Positions 26,766 to 35,697 of a stretch of 64,000 nucleotides of DNA are shown here, piece by piece. The translations under genes were made by a program, and so were the position numbers. The notes beneath the pieces are model-generated. The model saw only the letters and a program-made list of their open reading frames with translations, ran no database searches and was not told the DNA's origin. Numbering within the stretch: position 1 is the first letter of the stretch; the number at the start of each line of letters is the position of its first letter. The stretch covers positions 62,001 to 126,000 of the forward strand of contig NZ_JAUKWH010000004.1 of the NCBI RefSeq assembly GCF_030504625.1, read 5' to 3'. The stretch is from Neisseria sp. MVDL19-042950 (GTDB lineage: Bacteria; Pseudomonadota; Gammaproteobacteria; Burkholderiales; Neisseriaceae).

Positions 26766-26909
26766 TATGGCAAATAAACTTAACTTGCTGTGCTTTAGCT
26801 TTAAGGGAACGGTTTGATAAACCGCCGAAGCGGCAACAGTATCGGCTCCGTACTGCTTGTACCGTCTGCGGCTTGCCGCCTCATGTCAAAAATAAGTTTA
26901 TTTGCCATA
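26766..26909. repeat. Correia-like repeat (MITE), copy A
   Basis: 144 nt bounded by 17-bp perfect inverted ends TATGGCAAATAAACTTA (26766-26782) and its complement (26893-26909), starting and ending in TA. The core keeps the Correia-element signature TCGGCTCCGTACTGCTTG followed by CCGTCTGCGGCTTGCCGCC. It differs from the meningococcal and gonococcal element in its ends, which there begin TATAGTGGATTAA. It lies between the PepSY gene and pyk. Confidence 0.8.
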
Positions 26910-27013
26910 TCAAAACGGACGAAGTGTTTCAGACGGCCTGAGGCTAAAGCAATCCGCAAGATCAAATGAAAAAAGCAGACCGGTATCGGTCTGCTTTTAC
27001 TTTTTTCCAAACG

Positions 27014-28483
27014 TTAGTGCACAACAAATACTTGCAGCATATTGGTCGAACCGGTTTCACGCATACGCGAGCCGCTGGTAATGATGTATTTGTCGCCGCT
27101 GGAGAGCACTTGGCGCTCGACCAGCATGGCTTCCACTTCGTCCAAAGCAGTATCGTGGTCGGTACTGGTGGCGAGCCTCAGCGGGCGCACGCCGCGATAC
27201 ATGGCCATGCGGCGTTGGGCGGAAACGCTTGGCGTGAGCGCGTAAATCGGCAGTTGGATGCTGTGGCGGCTGATTTCAAAGGCGGTGGAACCGCTCTCCG
27301 TCAAGGCCACAATCGCCTCTGCATTAACGGCGCGGGCTACATTGACAGCTCCGCCGGCAATCGCCAGATTGATGCTGACCGCTTCTTCATTGTGTTCCTC
27401 GCTGACACCGTTGAGCGAGTCTTGTTCGGCTTCGGCGGCGGCGCAGATAATCGCCATTTGGCGCACGGTTTCAAACGGATACGCACCTACGGCGGTTTCG
27501 GCGGAGCACATTACCGCATCGGTGCCGTCAAGCACGGCATTGGCCACATCGCTCACTTCGGCGCGGGTCGGCACGGGATTGGTGATCATGCTTTCCATCA
27601 TTTGGGTGGCGGTGATGCTGAAACGGCGCAGCTCGCGGGCGCGGCGTATCATGCGTTTTTGCAGGGCGGGTACGGCGGCATTGCCGACTTCCACCGCCAA
27701 ATCGCCACGGGCAACCATGATGCCGTCTGAAGCCAGAATGATTTCGTCCAGATTGGTAATGGCTTCCACACGTTCGATTTTCGCCACCAAACCGGGGCGG
27801 ACGGCATCGCTGCCTTTCATTTCCTGTTCGACCAACTCGCGGGCAATTTTCATATCTTCGGCGGATTTTACGAAACTGACGGCCAAATAATCGCAACCGA
27901 TACCGACGGCGGTTTTCAGGTCGCGGAAGTCTTTTTCGGTCAGCGCGCCGGCAGACAGGCCGCCGCCTTGTTTGTTGATGCCTTTATTGCTTTTCAGCAC
28001 ATGGCTGTTTTGAACGGTGGTCAGGATTTCGCTGCCGTTGACGCTGTCGACAATCAGAGTCAGCAAGCCGTCGTCAAGCAGCAGGATGTCGCCCGCTTTC
28101 ACATCGTTGGGTAAATCGCGGTAGTCAAGGCCGACGCGTTCGCGGTTGCCTTCGCCTTCCAGTGCGGCATCCAAAAGCAGTTTTTCGCCGGCTTCCAGTC
28201 GGATGCTGCCGCCTTCGAGTTTGCCCACGCGGATTTTCGGGCCTTGCAAGTCGGCCATAATCGCTACTTCGCGGCCGGCGCGTTGGGAGGCTTCGCGCAC
28301 GATACGGGCGTTTTCTTGATGGAATTCGGCGGTGCCGTGGCTGAAGTTGAAGCGGACTACATTCAGGCCGCCGATACGGATCATATCTTCAAGCAGTTGG
28401 ACATTATTACTGCCGGGGCCGAGTGTGGCGACGATTTTAGTATTGTGTCTGATGCGGGTTAAATCGCGTTTTGGCGTGCTCAT
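27014..28483 (-). CDS. pyk: Pyruvate kinase
   Basis: 489 aa from MSTPKRD at 28483, with AAAGGACAACG upstream; the frame from 28504 adds seven residues only. Signatures are TKIVATLGPGS, RFNFSHG, the catalytic-Lys segment VAKIERVEAITN, GIMVARGDLAVE and QMMESMI. It converts phosphoenolpyruvate and ADP to pyruvate and ATP. Single gene. Residue at the monovalent-cation site was not resolved by eye, so K-dependence is open. Confidence 0.95.
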   Translation of the reverse strand: MSTPKRDLTRIRHNTKIVATLGPGSNNVQLLEDMIRIGGLNVVRFNFSHGTAEFHQENARIVREASQRAGREVAIMADLQGPKIRVGKLEGGSIRLEAGEKLLLDAALEGEGNRERVGLDYRDLPNDVKAGDILLLDDGLLTLIVDSVNGSEILTTVQNSHVLKSNKGINKQGGGLSAGALTEKDFRDLKTAVGIGCDYLAVSFVKSAEDMKIARELVEQEMKGSDAVRPGLVAKIERVEAITNLDEIILASDGIMVARGDLAVEVGNAAVPALQKRMIRRARELRRFSITATQMMESMITNPVPTRAEVSDVANAVLDGTDAVMCSAETAVGAYPFETVRQMAIICAAAEAEQDSLNGVSEEHNEEAVSINLAIAGGAVNVARAVNAEAIVALTESGSTAFEISRHSIQLPIYALTPSVSAQRRMAMYRGVRPLRLATSTDHDTALDEVEAMLVERQVLSSGDKYIITSGSRMRETGSTNMLQVFVVH

Positions 28484-28698
28484 CGACGTTGTCCTTTCAT
28501 TCAAAACTGGAATTGGGTTTGTTGCGGAATTGTAACTCGAATTGTTTTTATATGTTGGAAAATTACAGGTTTTTATGATTTAAGCTAAATATTTAGATAA
28601 TTTTTGTAGGAAACGAAGTTTGAATTGCGGGAAGAGCGGCGATGATATTTGAATTAATTTTTTGAAAGAACGGGAATATTTGCCGTTTCTATATAAGA

Positions 28699-28741
28699 AA
28701 GGCCGTCTGAAATATTGAGTAGTAATATTTCAGACAGCCTC
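28699..28741. terminator. Inverted-DUS hairpin
   Basis: AAAGGCCGTCTGAAATATT and its complement (right arm with one mismatch) flank a short loop, between pyk and the esterase gene. Confidence 0.6.
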
Positions 28742-28751
28742 GGGAACGCCG

Positions 28752-30026
28752 TTATTTGTATTGTTCAAACAACCAATCGCGGATGTTTGCAATACCGTAG
28801 GCAATGCGCCATGTGTTCATATGGTTTGCGTAGGAATCGCCATTCTGATCTTCGGGTGCGGCTGCGCCTTGTTGCAAAGCAACGTAACGGATATCGGCAT
28901 CTTGGGCGTGCATGGCTTTGGCCGCGGCATCAAGTTCGACCGGTGTGGCGAAGCCGCTCCATGTCGCGCGGGCTACTTTCGCACCGTGGTTTTCCAAATT
29001 TGCAGTAACGGCACTCATGCCCGAGTGGGCTTTTTCATCGCTTTCGGCAACGGTAATCCACATTTTGTGATCAAGCGGCGGCATAACCAGTGCGGCATCC
29101 CATTTTCCGGCCACAAGGTAAGAGGCGGCAAACAAATCGGGATATTTGATGTTCATCGCCATTGCCAGCATAGCGCCGTCGGATTGGCCGGTAACGTAAC
29201 GTCGGGCGGGGTTGATGCGGTATTCGGTTTCCAGATGTTTAATCAGGTTGGCCGTGGCTGCGGGAATGAGGGCGGTTTGGAGCTGATCGTTGGCAGCGGA
29301 ATAGTCGAATTGCGGTGCCAATACGAAAGCGGAGTGCTTTTCCTGCTCTTCGGGAGAGGCCCATACCACGGCTCCCAAACCCTGCTGCAAAGCAGTTTGG
29401 GTGTCGCTGCCGTTTACGCCCGCATCGTGGAGGAACAGCACCAATGGGTAGGTTTTTTGCGGGTTGTAATCTTTCGGTACGAACAGGTTGTATTTGACGG
29501 TAATGCCGGTTTGCGGGTCGGTAAAGTCGGATTGTCGGAAATCATCGACGATGCGGTTGATGACTTGGCTGCTTCGGATGGCATGGTCGCCGGCGGCCAG
29601 AGTACGGCCGCGTACGGTGGTAACCGCGCCTTTCTGCATCACGCTCAATTCGGGCTTGCGGCGGATGATGTCGCGCCCTTCGCGTCCGAAAGCCACGGCA
29701 TCTTCGTCGGCGGGGGAAAGCTCGATAACCACATATTCGCCGTTGTTTTTAGGTTGTCCGGCTTTGTCGGTGGTATCGCTGGCGTAAACATGGGTAACGG
29801 TGCGCCCCGCAACGTTGTAATCGTTTGCACTCAACGAAGCGCCGTCGATCGGCGTATCGTATTGTACGATGGCGGCGGTGATTTTCTGGCCGTCGCCGAA
29901 TACTTCGGTTACGGCGGTGATATTGCGGATATGGCTGCTGCTGTCGGCAGGCGGGAGCAGGCTTTGGCAGGCGGACAGTGCGACGGTCAACCCTGCGGCG
30001 GCTAAAACGGTAATGATTTTTTTCAT
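28752..30026 (-). CDS. Alpha/beta-hydrolase (esterase) lipoprotein
   Basis: 424 aa from MKKIITV at 30026; longer frames upstream are not protein-like. The lipobox LSAC lipidates Cys20. An N-terminal beta domain (about 35-150) resembles the Ig-like domain found before some esterases. The catalytic domain has LVLFLHDAG (oxyanion region), the nucleophile elbow GQSDGA, and a C-terminal His near NHMNTWRIAYG. This layout matches prolyl-oligopeptidase/PHB-depolymerase-like esterases anchored in the outer membrane. The substrate is unknown. It is followed by a short DUS hairpin. Confidence 0.75.
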   Translation of the reverse strand: MKKIITVLAAAGLTVALSACQSLLPPADSSSHIRNITAVTEVFGDGQKITAAIVQYDTPIDGASLSANDYNVAGRTVTHVYASDTTDKAGQPKNNGEYVVIELSPADEDAVAFGREGRDIIRRKPELSVMQKGAVTTVRGRTLAAGDHAIRSSQVINRIVDDFRQSDFTDPQTGITVKYNLFVPKDYNPQKTYPLVLFLHDAGVNGSDTQTALQQGLGAVVWASPEEQEKHSAFVLAPQFDYSAANDQLQTALIPAATANLIKHLETEYRINPARRYVTGQSDGAMLAMAMNIKYPDLFAASYLVAGKWDAALVMPPLDHKMWITVAESDEKAHSGMSAVTANLENHGAKVARATWSGFATPVELDAAAKAMHAQDADIRYVALQQGAAAPEDQNGDSYANHMNTWRIAYGIANIRDWLFEQYK

Positions 30027-30158
30027 GGTTTCCTGCTTTCGGTGGGGGAGGGGAACGATAAGGCCTATGCGATTGATATAATATACCTTTTGCGAAAATA
30101 CTATCCTCAAAGAAAGTCGGAGCGGCGGTATAAATGAATAAACGTTGCCATTCACGGC

Positions 30159-30192
30159 AAGAGGCCGTCTGAAATGTTTCAGACGGCCTCTT
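30159..30192. terminator. Inverted-DUS terminator of the TM2 gene
   Basis: AGAGGCCGTCTGAAA abuts its inverted copy with a two-base loop, 35 nt after the stop of the TM2 gene. Confidence 0.75.
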
Positions 30193-30226
30193 TGAAAACG
30201 GAACCGATAAACGGCGTTCGGCGGCT

Positions 30227-30466
30227 CTAAACCACAATGGCACCTAAAGAATCGGTGGGTTTGAAGGCGGCCAAAACGCCTTCGATGATGCCCACGACGG
30301 TGGGAATGAATGTCCAACTGAACAGAAAATACAGAATGCCCATTCCAACCCGACCGGCACAGAATTTATGTACGCCGAACGTACCGAACAGCAGAGCCAT
30401 CGCTACATACAGGGCTTTGTTGCAGGTGTGCGGGTAGGACGCGGCATAAGAAACGGGTACTTGCAT
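30227..30466 (-). CDS. TM2-domain membrane protein
   Basis: 79 aa. Two transmembrane helices joined by the TM2 turn: ALLFGTFGVHKFCAGRVGMG then FSWTFIPTVVGIIEGV. TM2 proteins are common in bacteria, with no settled role. A ribosome site (AAAGGAAAACCC) precedes the ATG. It is upstream of the esterase gene but separated by a terminator. Confidence 0.82.
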   Translation of the reverse strand: MQVPVSYAASYPHTCNKALYVAMALLFGTFGVHKFCAGRVGMGILYFLFSWTFIPTVVGIIEGVLAAFKPTDSLGAIVV

Positions 30467-30743
30467 GGGTTTTCCTTTTGAATGTGAACATATTACGGCT
30501 TTTAAAATGGCGCAGGCCGTCTTAAATTAAAGTAGGCGTTGCGTAAAAACAGGCAAACGGCAGGCTTGATGCAGCAAATGTACCTAACTTTCCGATACAA
30601 GGCGGCAAGGCGCTGCAACGCCGCAGCAAGTTGAAAGTTTATTGCTATCGGCCGCTTTCAAGCGAGTGCGGCGGTATTTTCAGACGGCCTCTGCCCCGTT
30701 TTGTTATAGAATACCGCCACACACGATTGAGAGATTCAGCCTT

Positions 30744-31823
30744 ATGAATATTCCAGCCATACAAGCCGCACTCGATGCAGTGCTTGTTCCCCAAAGCAGC
30801 CGCACGCTCGGCGGTGAAAAAGCCGTAAAATCGGTAGAAAAACATTCAGACGGCCTGCATATCGGATTGCAGTTCGGCTATCCCGTCAACCATATCAAAC
30901 AAGAGCTGGGCCAACGCATTCAGACGGCCTTAAACGGACTTGCCGGCGATATGGCGGTGCATCTGAGCATAGACGTGCTTGTCGGCACCCATAAAGTGCA
31001 GCCCGGCGTTTCCACCATCAAAGGCGTGAAAAACATTATTGCCATCGCATCGGGCAAGGGCGGCGTGGGTAAATCGACCACCACCGCCAATTTGGCCGTG
31101 GCCATGTCGCGCATGGGCGCGCGCGTGGGCGTGTTGGACGCAGACCTCTACGGCCCCAGCCAGCCGACCATGCTCGGCGTGGCCGACGGCAAGCCCGACC
31201 AGAAAAATAAGAAGCTGATACCCGTTACCGCCGAAAGCGGCGTGCAGGTTATGTCCATCGGTTTTTTGGTGGATACCGACCAAGCCGTCGTATGGCGCGG
31301 CCCGATGCTGAGCCAAGCCTTGCAGCAGTTGCTGTTCCAAAGCGAATGGGACGACGTGGATTACCTCTTCATCGATCTGCCCCCGGGCACCGGCGATATC
31401 CAGCTTACCTTGTCGCAGAAAATCCCCGTTACCGGCTCGGTGGTGGTTACCACGCCGCAAGACATCGCCCTGATTGATGCCCGCAAAGCGGTGGATATGT
31501 TCCAAAAAGTGAATATCCCGATTTTCGGCGTGTTGGAAAACATGTCGGTACACATCTGCTCCAAATGCGGCCACGCCGAAGCCATTTTCGGCAGCGACGG
31601 CGGCAAAAATCTGGCGGAAAAACTCGGCGTGCGGCTGCTCGGCCAGTTGCCTTTGAGCCTGCCCGTACGCGAAGCCATGGATAAAGGTACGGCGGAGCAG
31701 ATGCAGACGGATAACCCCGCCGTCGCTGAAATTTACACCCGAGCCGCATGGCAGATTGCCCAAGCCGTTGCCGATAAAGGAAAAGATTTCAGCAGCCGCT
31801 TCCCGAAAATCGTGGTCGAATAA
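30744..31823 (+). CDS. mrp: Iron-sulfur cluster carrier ATPase Mrp/ApbC
   Basis: 359 aa from MNIPAIQ at 30744; the frame upstream passes through repetitive DNA. An N-terminal MIP18-type domain precedes the deviant P-loop ASGKGGVGKST, and a C-terminal CSKCGH supplies the CxxC pair that binds a transferable 4Fe-4S cluster between protomers. It loads clusters onto apo-proteins. Two in-frame DUS-like segments (TCAGACGGCC) occur early in the gene. Standalone transcript. Confidence 0.93.
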   Translation: MNIPAIQAALDAVLVPQSSRTLGGEKAVKSVEKHSDGLHIGLQFGYPVNHIKQELGQRIQTALNGLAGDMAVHLSIDVLVGTHKVQPGVSTIKGVKNIIAIASGKGGVGKSTTTANLAVAMSRMGARVGVLDADLYGPSQPTMLGVADGKPDQKNKKLIPVTAESGVQVMSIGFLVDTDQAVVWRGPMLSQALQQLLFQSEWDDVDYLFIDLPPGTGDIQLTLSQKIPVTGSVVVTTPQDIALIDARKAVDMFQKVNIPIFGVLENMSVHICSKCGHAEAIFGSDGGKNLAEKLGVRLLGQLPLSLPVREAMDKGTAEQMQTDNPAVAEIYTRAAWQIAQAVADKGKDFSSRFPKIVVE

Positions 31824-31970
31824 AATATTCCCCGCAGCATAATGCACAATCGGAATCCCTGCCCGACGGATTCCGATTGTTTGATTTTGATCCGCCCGAT
31901 GCCGGTTTTACACTTGCAAATTGCCCTTTTCATAGAATTTCAAAACAGTTCACGATATAATTCGCTTTCG

Positions 31971-32123
31971 CTCTTAAGGGAGTAGCCATCCGGCCCGTTT
32001 CAGGCAGGCCGGAGCTGTTGTCAACATAATTGCCTGCGGGCATGGCAACGGCATCTTCTGCGCAAGCCGGAGACAGGCAAGACTTAAGGCACGCAAGCCG
32101 TCGGTTGGGCGCGGCTGCCGTGC
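31971..32123 (+). promoter_or_regulatory. Manganese riboswitch, yybP-ykoY class
   Basis: The element starts with the conserved AAGGGAGTAGC (31977-31987), contains the second conserved block TGTCAACATAA (about 32019-32029), and then GCCGGAGACAGGC (about 32066-32078). These are the hallmark pieces of the yybP-ykoY Mn2+ aptamer. The expression platform is an intrinsic terminator (32089-32128) just before the GDT1-family gene, so Mn2+ binding would allow read-through. This class commonly controls TMEM165/GDT1, MntP and related exporters, which matches the gene downstream. Confidence 0.8.
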
Positions 32124-32128
32124 TTTTT
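32089..32128 (+). terminator. Riboswitch expression-platform terminator
   Basis: Arms GCACG/CGTGC (32089-32093 with 32119-32123) and AGCCG/CGGCT (32096-32100 with 32112-32116) form the stem, followed by TTTTT. It ends 27 nt before the ATG of the GDT1-family gene. Confidence 0.75.
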
Positions 32129-32155
32129 AGTCTGCCCGACGGTTTGAGTATCTGA

Positions 32156-32727
32156 ATGGAAGCTTTATTTTCTTCAACCATAGGCGTGGCCATTGCCGAA
32201 ATCGGCGTAAAACCCAATTGCTCGCCTTGTTTCTTGCCGCCCGTTTTGCCCAAAAAAACGCTATTGTGGCCGGCATGTTTGTCGCTACTTTGCTAAACCA
32301 TTTGATTTCCGCCGTACTCGGCGTGTGGCTGGCGCATTTTATTTCGCCCGACGTGATGAAATGGGGCGTGGGGCTGAGCTTTATTATCATCGGTTTGTGG
32401 CTGCTTCTGCCCGACAAAGACGACAATCCCGACGGCCGCTGGTTGAAATACGGTGCGTTCGGAGCCGCATCGACATTGTTTTTCTTGGCCGAAATCGGCG
32501 ATAAAACCCAAATCGCCACGGTGTTGCTGGCGGCAAAATATCAAGAAATGTTTTGGGTGTTGATCGGCAGCGTGTTCGGCATGTTGTTGGTCAACGTGCC
32601 GGTAGTGTATTTAGGTGAAATGCTGCTGAGGAAAATTCCCGCCAAAGCCGTGCGTATTTCGGCATGCATGCTGTTCTGTTTTTTGGGCATGCTCACGGTG
32701 ATAGGGCAGAGCATTCTATTGAGTTGA
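32156..32727 (+). pseudogene. TMEM165/GDT1-family manganese exporter, frameshifted
   Basis: Reading from the ATG at 32156 gives MEALFSSTIGVAIAEIG, the normal N-terminus of the family, then loses frame. From 32209 the next frame continues as KTQLLALFLAARFAQ and on to a second copy of the motif (FFLAEIGDKTQIAT) and the C-terminal helices. One A is missing between 32207 and 32208, so the first E-x-G-D-K-T motif reads GGC GT instead of GGC GAT. Apart from this the gene is intact (about 190 codons, six helices). A sequencing error or a real, recent mutation are both possible. The upstream Mn riboswitch supports a Mn exporter role. Confidence 0.8.
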
Positions 32728-32740
32728 GGCCGTCTGAAAA

Positions 32741-33388
32741 ATGTTGGACATCTTATTTCGGCATCATGATTTTGTGGCCGTGAACAAACCGCAAGGGCTT
32801 TCCGTACATCGTGAAGAAGGTTCAGACGGCCTCACGCACATGCTGGCGGCGCAGCTTAATCTGCCGCGTGTGTGGCTGGTGCACCGTTTGGACAAACCCA
32901 CCAGCGGCGTGTTGTTGCTGGCGTTGAACGAGAAAGCCGCTTCCGTGTTGGCGCAGCAGTTCGCCGCCAAAACCATGCGTAAAACCTATATTGCTTTAAG
33001 CGACCGCAAACCGTTGAAAAAACAGGGCTGGGTAAAAGGCGGCATGGAAAAGGCGCGGCGCGGGGCATGGAAACTCACCCGCAATATGGAAAACCCCGCT
33101 GTTACCCGTTTTTACAGCCGCAGTGCCGCTCCCAACCTGAGGCTGTTTGTGTTGGAACCGCATACCGGCAAAACCCACCAATTAAGAGTGGCGATGAAAA
33201 GTTTGGGTAGCCCGATTCTGGGGGACGGTTTATACGGCGGCACGCCTGCCGAGCGGTTGTTTTTACATGCTTCAAACCTCTTGTTCGACTATGGCGGCAC
33301 GCATTTCGACATTACCGCGCCGCCGGATGACGTATGGTTGCGGGCGGTGCCGGATTGGGAAGATTTGTTCCGCAAAATTGCCGTTTAA
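32741..33388 (+). CDS. RluA-family pseudouridine synthase
   Basis: 215 aa. The catalytic motif VHRLDKPTSGVLLLA contains the Asp of the RluA family; the C-terminal KTHQLRVAMKSLGSPILGD block completes it. There is no S4 RNA-binding domain, so it belongs to the short stand-alone group (TIGR01621-like). It converts uridine to pseudouridine in rRNA or tRNA; the exact site is unknown. It begins 13 nt after the GDT1-family stop, with a DUS in the gap, so the two may be co-transcribed under the riboswitch. Confidence 0.88.
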   Translation: MLDILFRHHDFVAVNKPQGLSVHREEGSDGLTHMLAAQLNLPRVWLVHRLDKPTSGVLLLALNEKAASVLAQQFAAKTMRKTYIALSDRKPLKKQGWVKGGMEKARRGAWKLTRNMENPAVTRFYSRSAAPNLRLFVLEPHTGKTHQLRVAMKSLGSPILGDGLYGGTPAERLFLHASNLLFDYGGTHFDITAPPDDVWLRAVPDWEDLFRKIAV

Positions 33389-33463
33389 CCGTTTAAACTT
33401 ACTTTTACAGGCGGTATGGTTATAATTGCCGCCTGTATTTTTATTACCATTTGAATATTCTGC

Positions 33464-34054
33464 ATGAAATTGATTGCTTCACGTTTGTTTCTGGTTTCCG
33501 TTCTGGCCGCCTGCCTGCCTGCCCACGCCGCTACTTATATTTGTAACAACGGCGGCAGAGCCGTGTTTTCGACCGAAAAAATCGGTAGGAACTGCAAGCT
33601 CTCGCAAATGAACGGCATCAGCGATACCCGGCCTGCCGATGTTTTGGAAGAAAGGCAGCCTGTCGACCAAATCGAGCAGATTTGGGAAGTGGAGCAATTC
33701 GGTGCGTATGACGACATTAAAATCCTGCCGTCCCAACGCAACAACGGCATCACCAACACCGTTGATGCCGTTTCCGCACCGGTGGAAATCAAATTACGCA
33801 ACCAACCGAGAAAAAGCCCCCGCAAACCGCGCGTACCGGCTCCGGTGGTTAGCGAACCGGCCAAACCGAAATTTTCCCGCACGCAGATTCTGCAAAACGA
33901 AATCCGCAATGAGCAAACTGCGTTGGTGCGCACCCAAGCCCAGCTTAATGTGGCGCGCAAGAAAGGCGAAAAAGAAAAAATCATCCGTTTGGAACAGGCA
34001 GTGCGCGACCGTCAGGCCAATATCCGCGCGATTTTGAACGAAATGAAACGCTGA
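33464..34054 (+). CDS. Periplasmic DUF4124-like protein with C-terminal coiled coil
   Basis: 196 aa. Signal peptide 1-22 (cut after AHA). The first mature segment (TYICNNGGRAVFSTEKIGRNC) has the paired cysteines and layout of DUF4124. A proline-rich basic linker (about 105-140) is followed by a charged helix (about 145-195) rich in Arg, Glu and Gln that should form a coiled coil. Function unknown; such proteins are exported and common in Neisseria. A DUS terminator follows. Confidence 0.7.
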   Translation: MKLIASRLFLVSVLAACLPAHAATYICNNGGRAVFSTEKIGRNCKLSQMNGISDTRPADVLEERQPVDQIEQIWEVEQFGAYDDIKILPSQRNNGITNTVDAVSAPVEIKLRNQPRKSPRKPRVPAPVVSEPAKPKFSRTQILQNEIRNEQTALVRTQAQLNVARKKGEKEKIIRLEQAVRDRQANIRAILNEMKR

Positions 34055-34075
34055 TATCGGATTGCACGCTGCCGA

Positions 34076-34108
34076 AAGGCCGTCTGAAAAAGTTTTTCAG
34101 ACGGCCTT
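34076..34108. terminator. Inverted-DUS terminator
   Basis: AAAGGCCGTCTGAAAAA directly followed by its inverted copy, 22 nt after the stop of the DUF4124-like gene. Confidence 0.8.
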
Positions 34109-34250
34109 GTTAGATTTTTAAGCGGCGGCCGTCAAACTTAAGCGAGTTACAGTCATCCAAGACAGCATCAGGCCGCCTGAAACCCAGCCGCGCCCCTATT
34201 CCTTTATATTTCGGTACAATAACCGTCTGCCATAAATCACACGTTATTTC

Positions 34251-35429
34251 ATGAATCTACCAACCCCAAACCAACGCCCCGTTACCATTGCCCTGTGTGC
34301 CGGCGAAGCCTCGGGCGATTTGCTCGGCGCACATTTGATGGATGCGATCCGGCAACGCTGCCCGCAGGCCCGTTTTGTCGGCATCGGCGGGCCGCGCATG
34401 CTGGCCAAAGGGTTTGAAAGCCTGTATGAACAGGAAAAACTGGCCGTGCGCGGGTTTGCCGAAGTGGTGAAACGGTTGCCTGAAATTCTGAAAATCCGTC
34501 GCGGGCTGGTGCACGATTTGAAAAAAATCCGCCCCGATGTGTTTGTGGGCATCGACGCGCCCGACTTCAATCTCGGTGTGGCGGAAAAGCTCAAAAAAGC
34601 CGGCATTTCCACCGTGCATTATGTCAGCCCTTCGGTGTGGGCGTGGCGGCGCGAGCGGGTAAATACCATCGTGCATCAGGTCAACCGCGTGTTGTGCCTG
34701 TTTCCGATGGAACCCGCGCTGTATCACGAAGCGGGCGGACAGGCCGAATTTGTCGGCCACCCGATGGCCCAAACCATGCCGCTGGATGCCGATCAACAAG
34801 CCGCGCGCCGGCAAATGAAAATCGATTTGTGGGAAACCGTGTTCTGCCTGATGCCCGGCAGCCGTGTGAGCGAAGTGGACTATATGGCACCGCTGTTTTT
34901 CCGCACGGCCAAACTGCTGTTGCAGCGTTATCCGAGCGCACGTTTTCTGCTGCCCGTCGCCACCGTCGCCACCCGTTTGCGCTTGCTGGAGATTCTCAAC
35001 CAAGTCGAATTCAAAGGGCTGCCGGTGCAGTTGATGTCCGCCCATGCCGATTTGGCCTGTACCGCTGCCGATGTGGTGCTGGTAACGAGCGGCACGGCTA
35101 CGCTGGAAGTGGCTTTGTGCAAACGGCCGATGGTTATCAGCTATAAAATTTCGCCATTGACCTATGCTTATGTGAAGCGCAAAATCAAAGTGCCGCATGT
35201 CGGTTTGCCCAATATCCTGCTGGGCAAAGGAGCCGTGCCGGAGTTGCTGCAACATGATGCCAAGCCGCAAAAGCTGGCGGCTGCTGTGGCCGAATGGTAT
35301 GAGTCGCCGCAAGACGTGGCCGCATTGCAGAAAGATTTTCACGATCTGCATCTGTTGCTGAAGAAAGATACTGCGGCATTGGCGGCAAAGGCCGTGCTGG
35401 CGGAAGCCGGCGTCCATATAGCGGAATAG
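34251..35429 (+). CDS. lpxB: Lipid-A-disaccharide synthase
   Basis: 392 aa, standard length. GT19 signatures: CAGEASGDLLGAHLM near the N-terminus, FVGIGGPRM, DAPDFNLGVAEKLKKAG, HYVSPSVWAWR and FVGHPMA. It joins UDP-diacylglucosamine and lipid X to make the lipid A disaccharide. It stands apart from lpxA/lpxD but precedes rnhB by about 1.2 kb, with a lipoprotein gene and a Correia-like element inserted between them (lpxB-rnhB adjacency is common). Confidence 0.95.
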   Translation: MNLPTPNQRPVTIALCAGEASGDLLGAHLMDAIRQRCPQARFVGIGGPRMLAKGFESLYEQEKLAVRGFAEVVKRLPEILKIRRGLVHDLKKIRPDVFVGIDAPDFNLGVAEKLKKAGISTVHYVSPSVWAWRRERVNTIVHQVNRVLCLFPMEPALYHEAGGQAEFVGHPMAQTMPLDADQQAARRQMKIDLWETVFCLMPGSRVSEVDYMAPLFFRTAKLLLQRYPSARFLLPVATVATRLRLLEILNQVEFKGLPVQLMSAHADLACTAADVVLVTSGTATLEVALCKRPMVISYKISPLTYAYVKRKIKVPHVGLPNILLGKGAVPELLQHDAKPQKLAAAVAEWYESPQDVAALQKDFHDLHLLLKKDTAALAAKAVLAEAGVHIAE

Positions 35430-35432
35430 AAG

Positions 35433-35470
35433 TTTTCAGACGGCCTCTTATGATTAAGAGGCCGTCTGAA
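35433..35470. terminator. Inverted-DUS terminator after lpxB
   Basis: TTTTCAGACGGCCTCTTA and its complement form a hairpin just after the lpxB stop. Confidence 0.75.
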
Positions 35471-35491
35471 TAACTAAGGCCGTTACGGTTT

Positions 35492-35647
35492 GATGGCAAA
35501 CAAACTTACGATTGCTACGGCGTTGCTGCGCCTTAGCCCAAAGAGAACGATTTTGCAAACCGCCGAAGCGGCAGCACAATCGGTTCCGTACTGCTTGTAC
35601 TGTCTGCGGCTTGCCGCCCCGTATCGAAAATAAGTTTATTTGCAATA
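35492..35647. repeat. Correia-like repeat (MITE), copy B
   Basis: 156 nt with ends GATGGCAAACAAACTTA and TAAGTTTATTTGCAATA. The core keeps the most Correia-like text: CGTTGCTGCGCCTTAGC, AAAGAGAACGATT and CGGTTCCGTACTGCTTGTAC. It ends 50 nt before the downstream lipoprotein start and so may form part of its promoter region. Confidence 0.82.
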
Positions 35648-35697
35648 TGGAAGTTGCGGCACGGCAAACGCAAATGAAGCGAAGCAGAGGAAACATC

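Noticed and set aside
28761-30005. A 414-codon plus-strand frame opposite the esterase gene.
   Set aside because: Antisense shadow; the minus strand has a lipoprotein signal, an esterase nucleophile motif and a normal start.
30520-30660. An inverted, GC-rich stretch upstream of mrp considered as a fourth Correia-like copy.
   Set aside because: It ends in a TTTATTGCTAT-like motif, but the core CCGTACT.CTTG and CTGTCTGCGG segments are absent.
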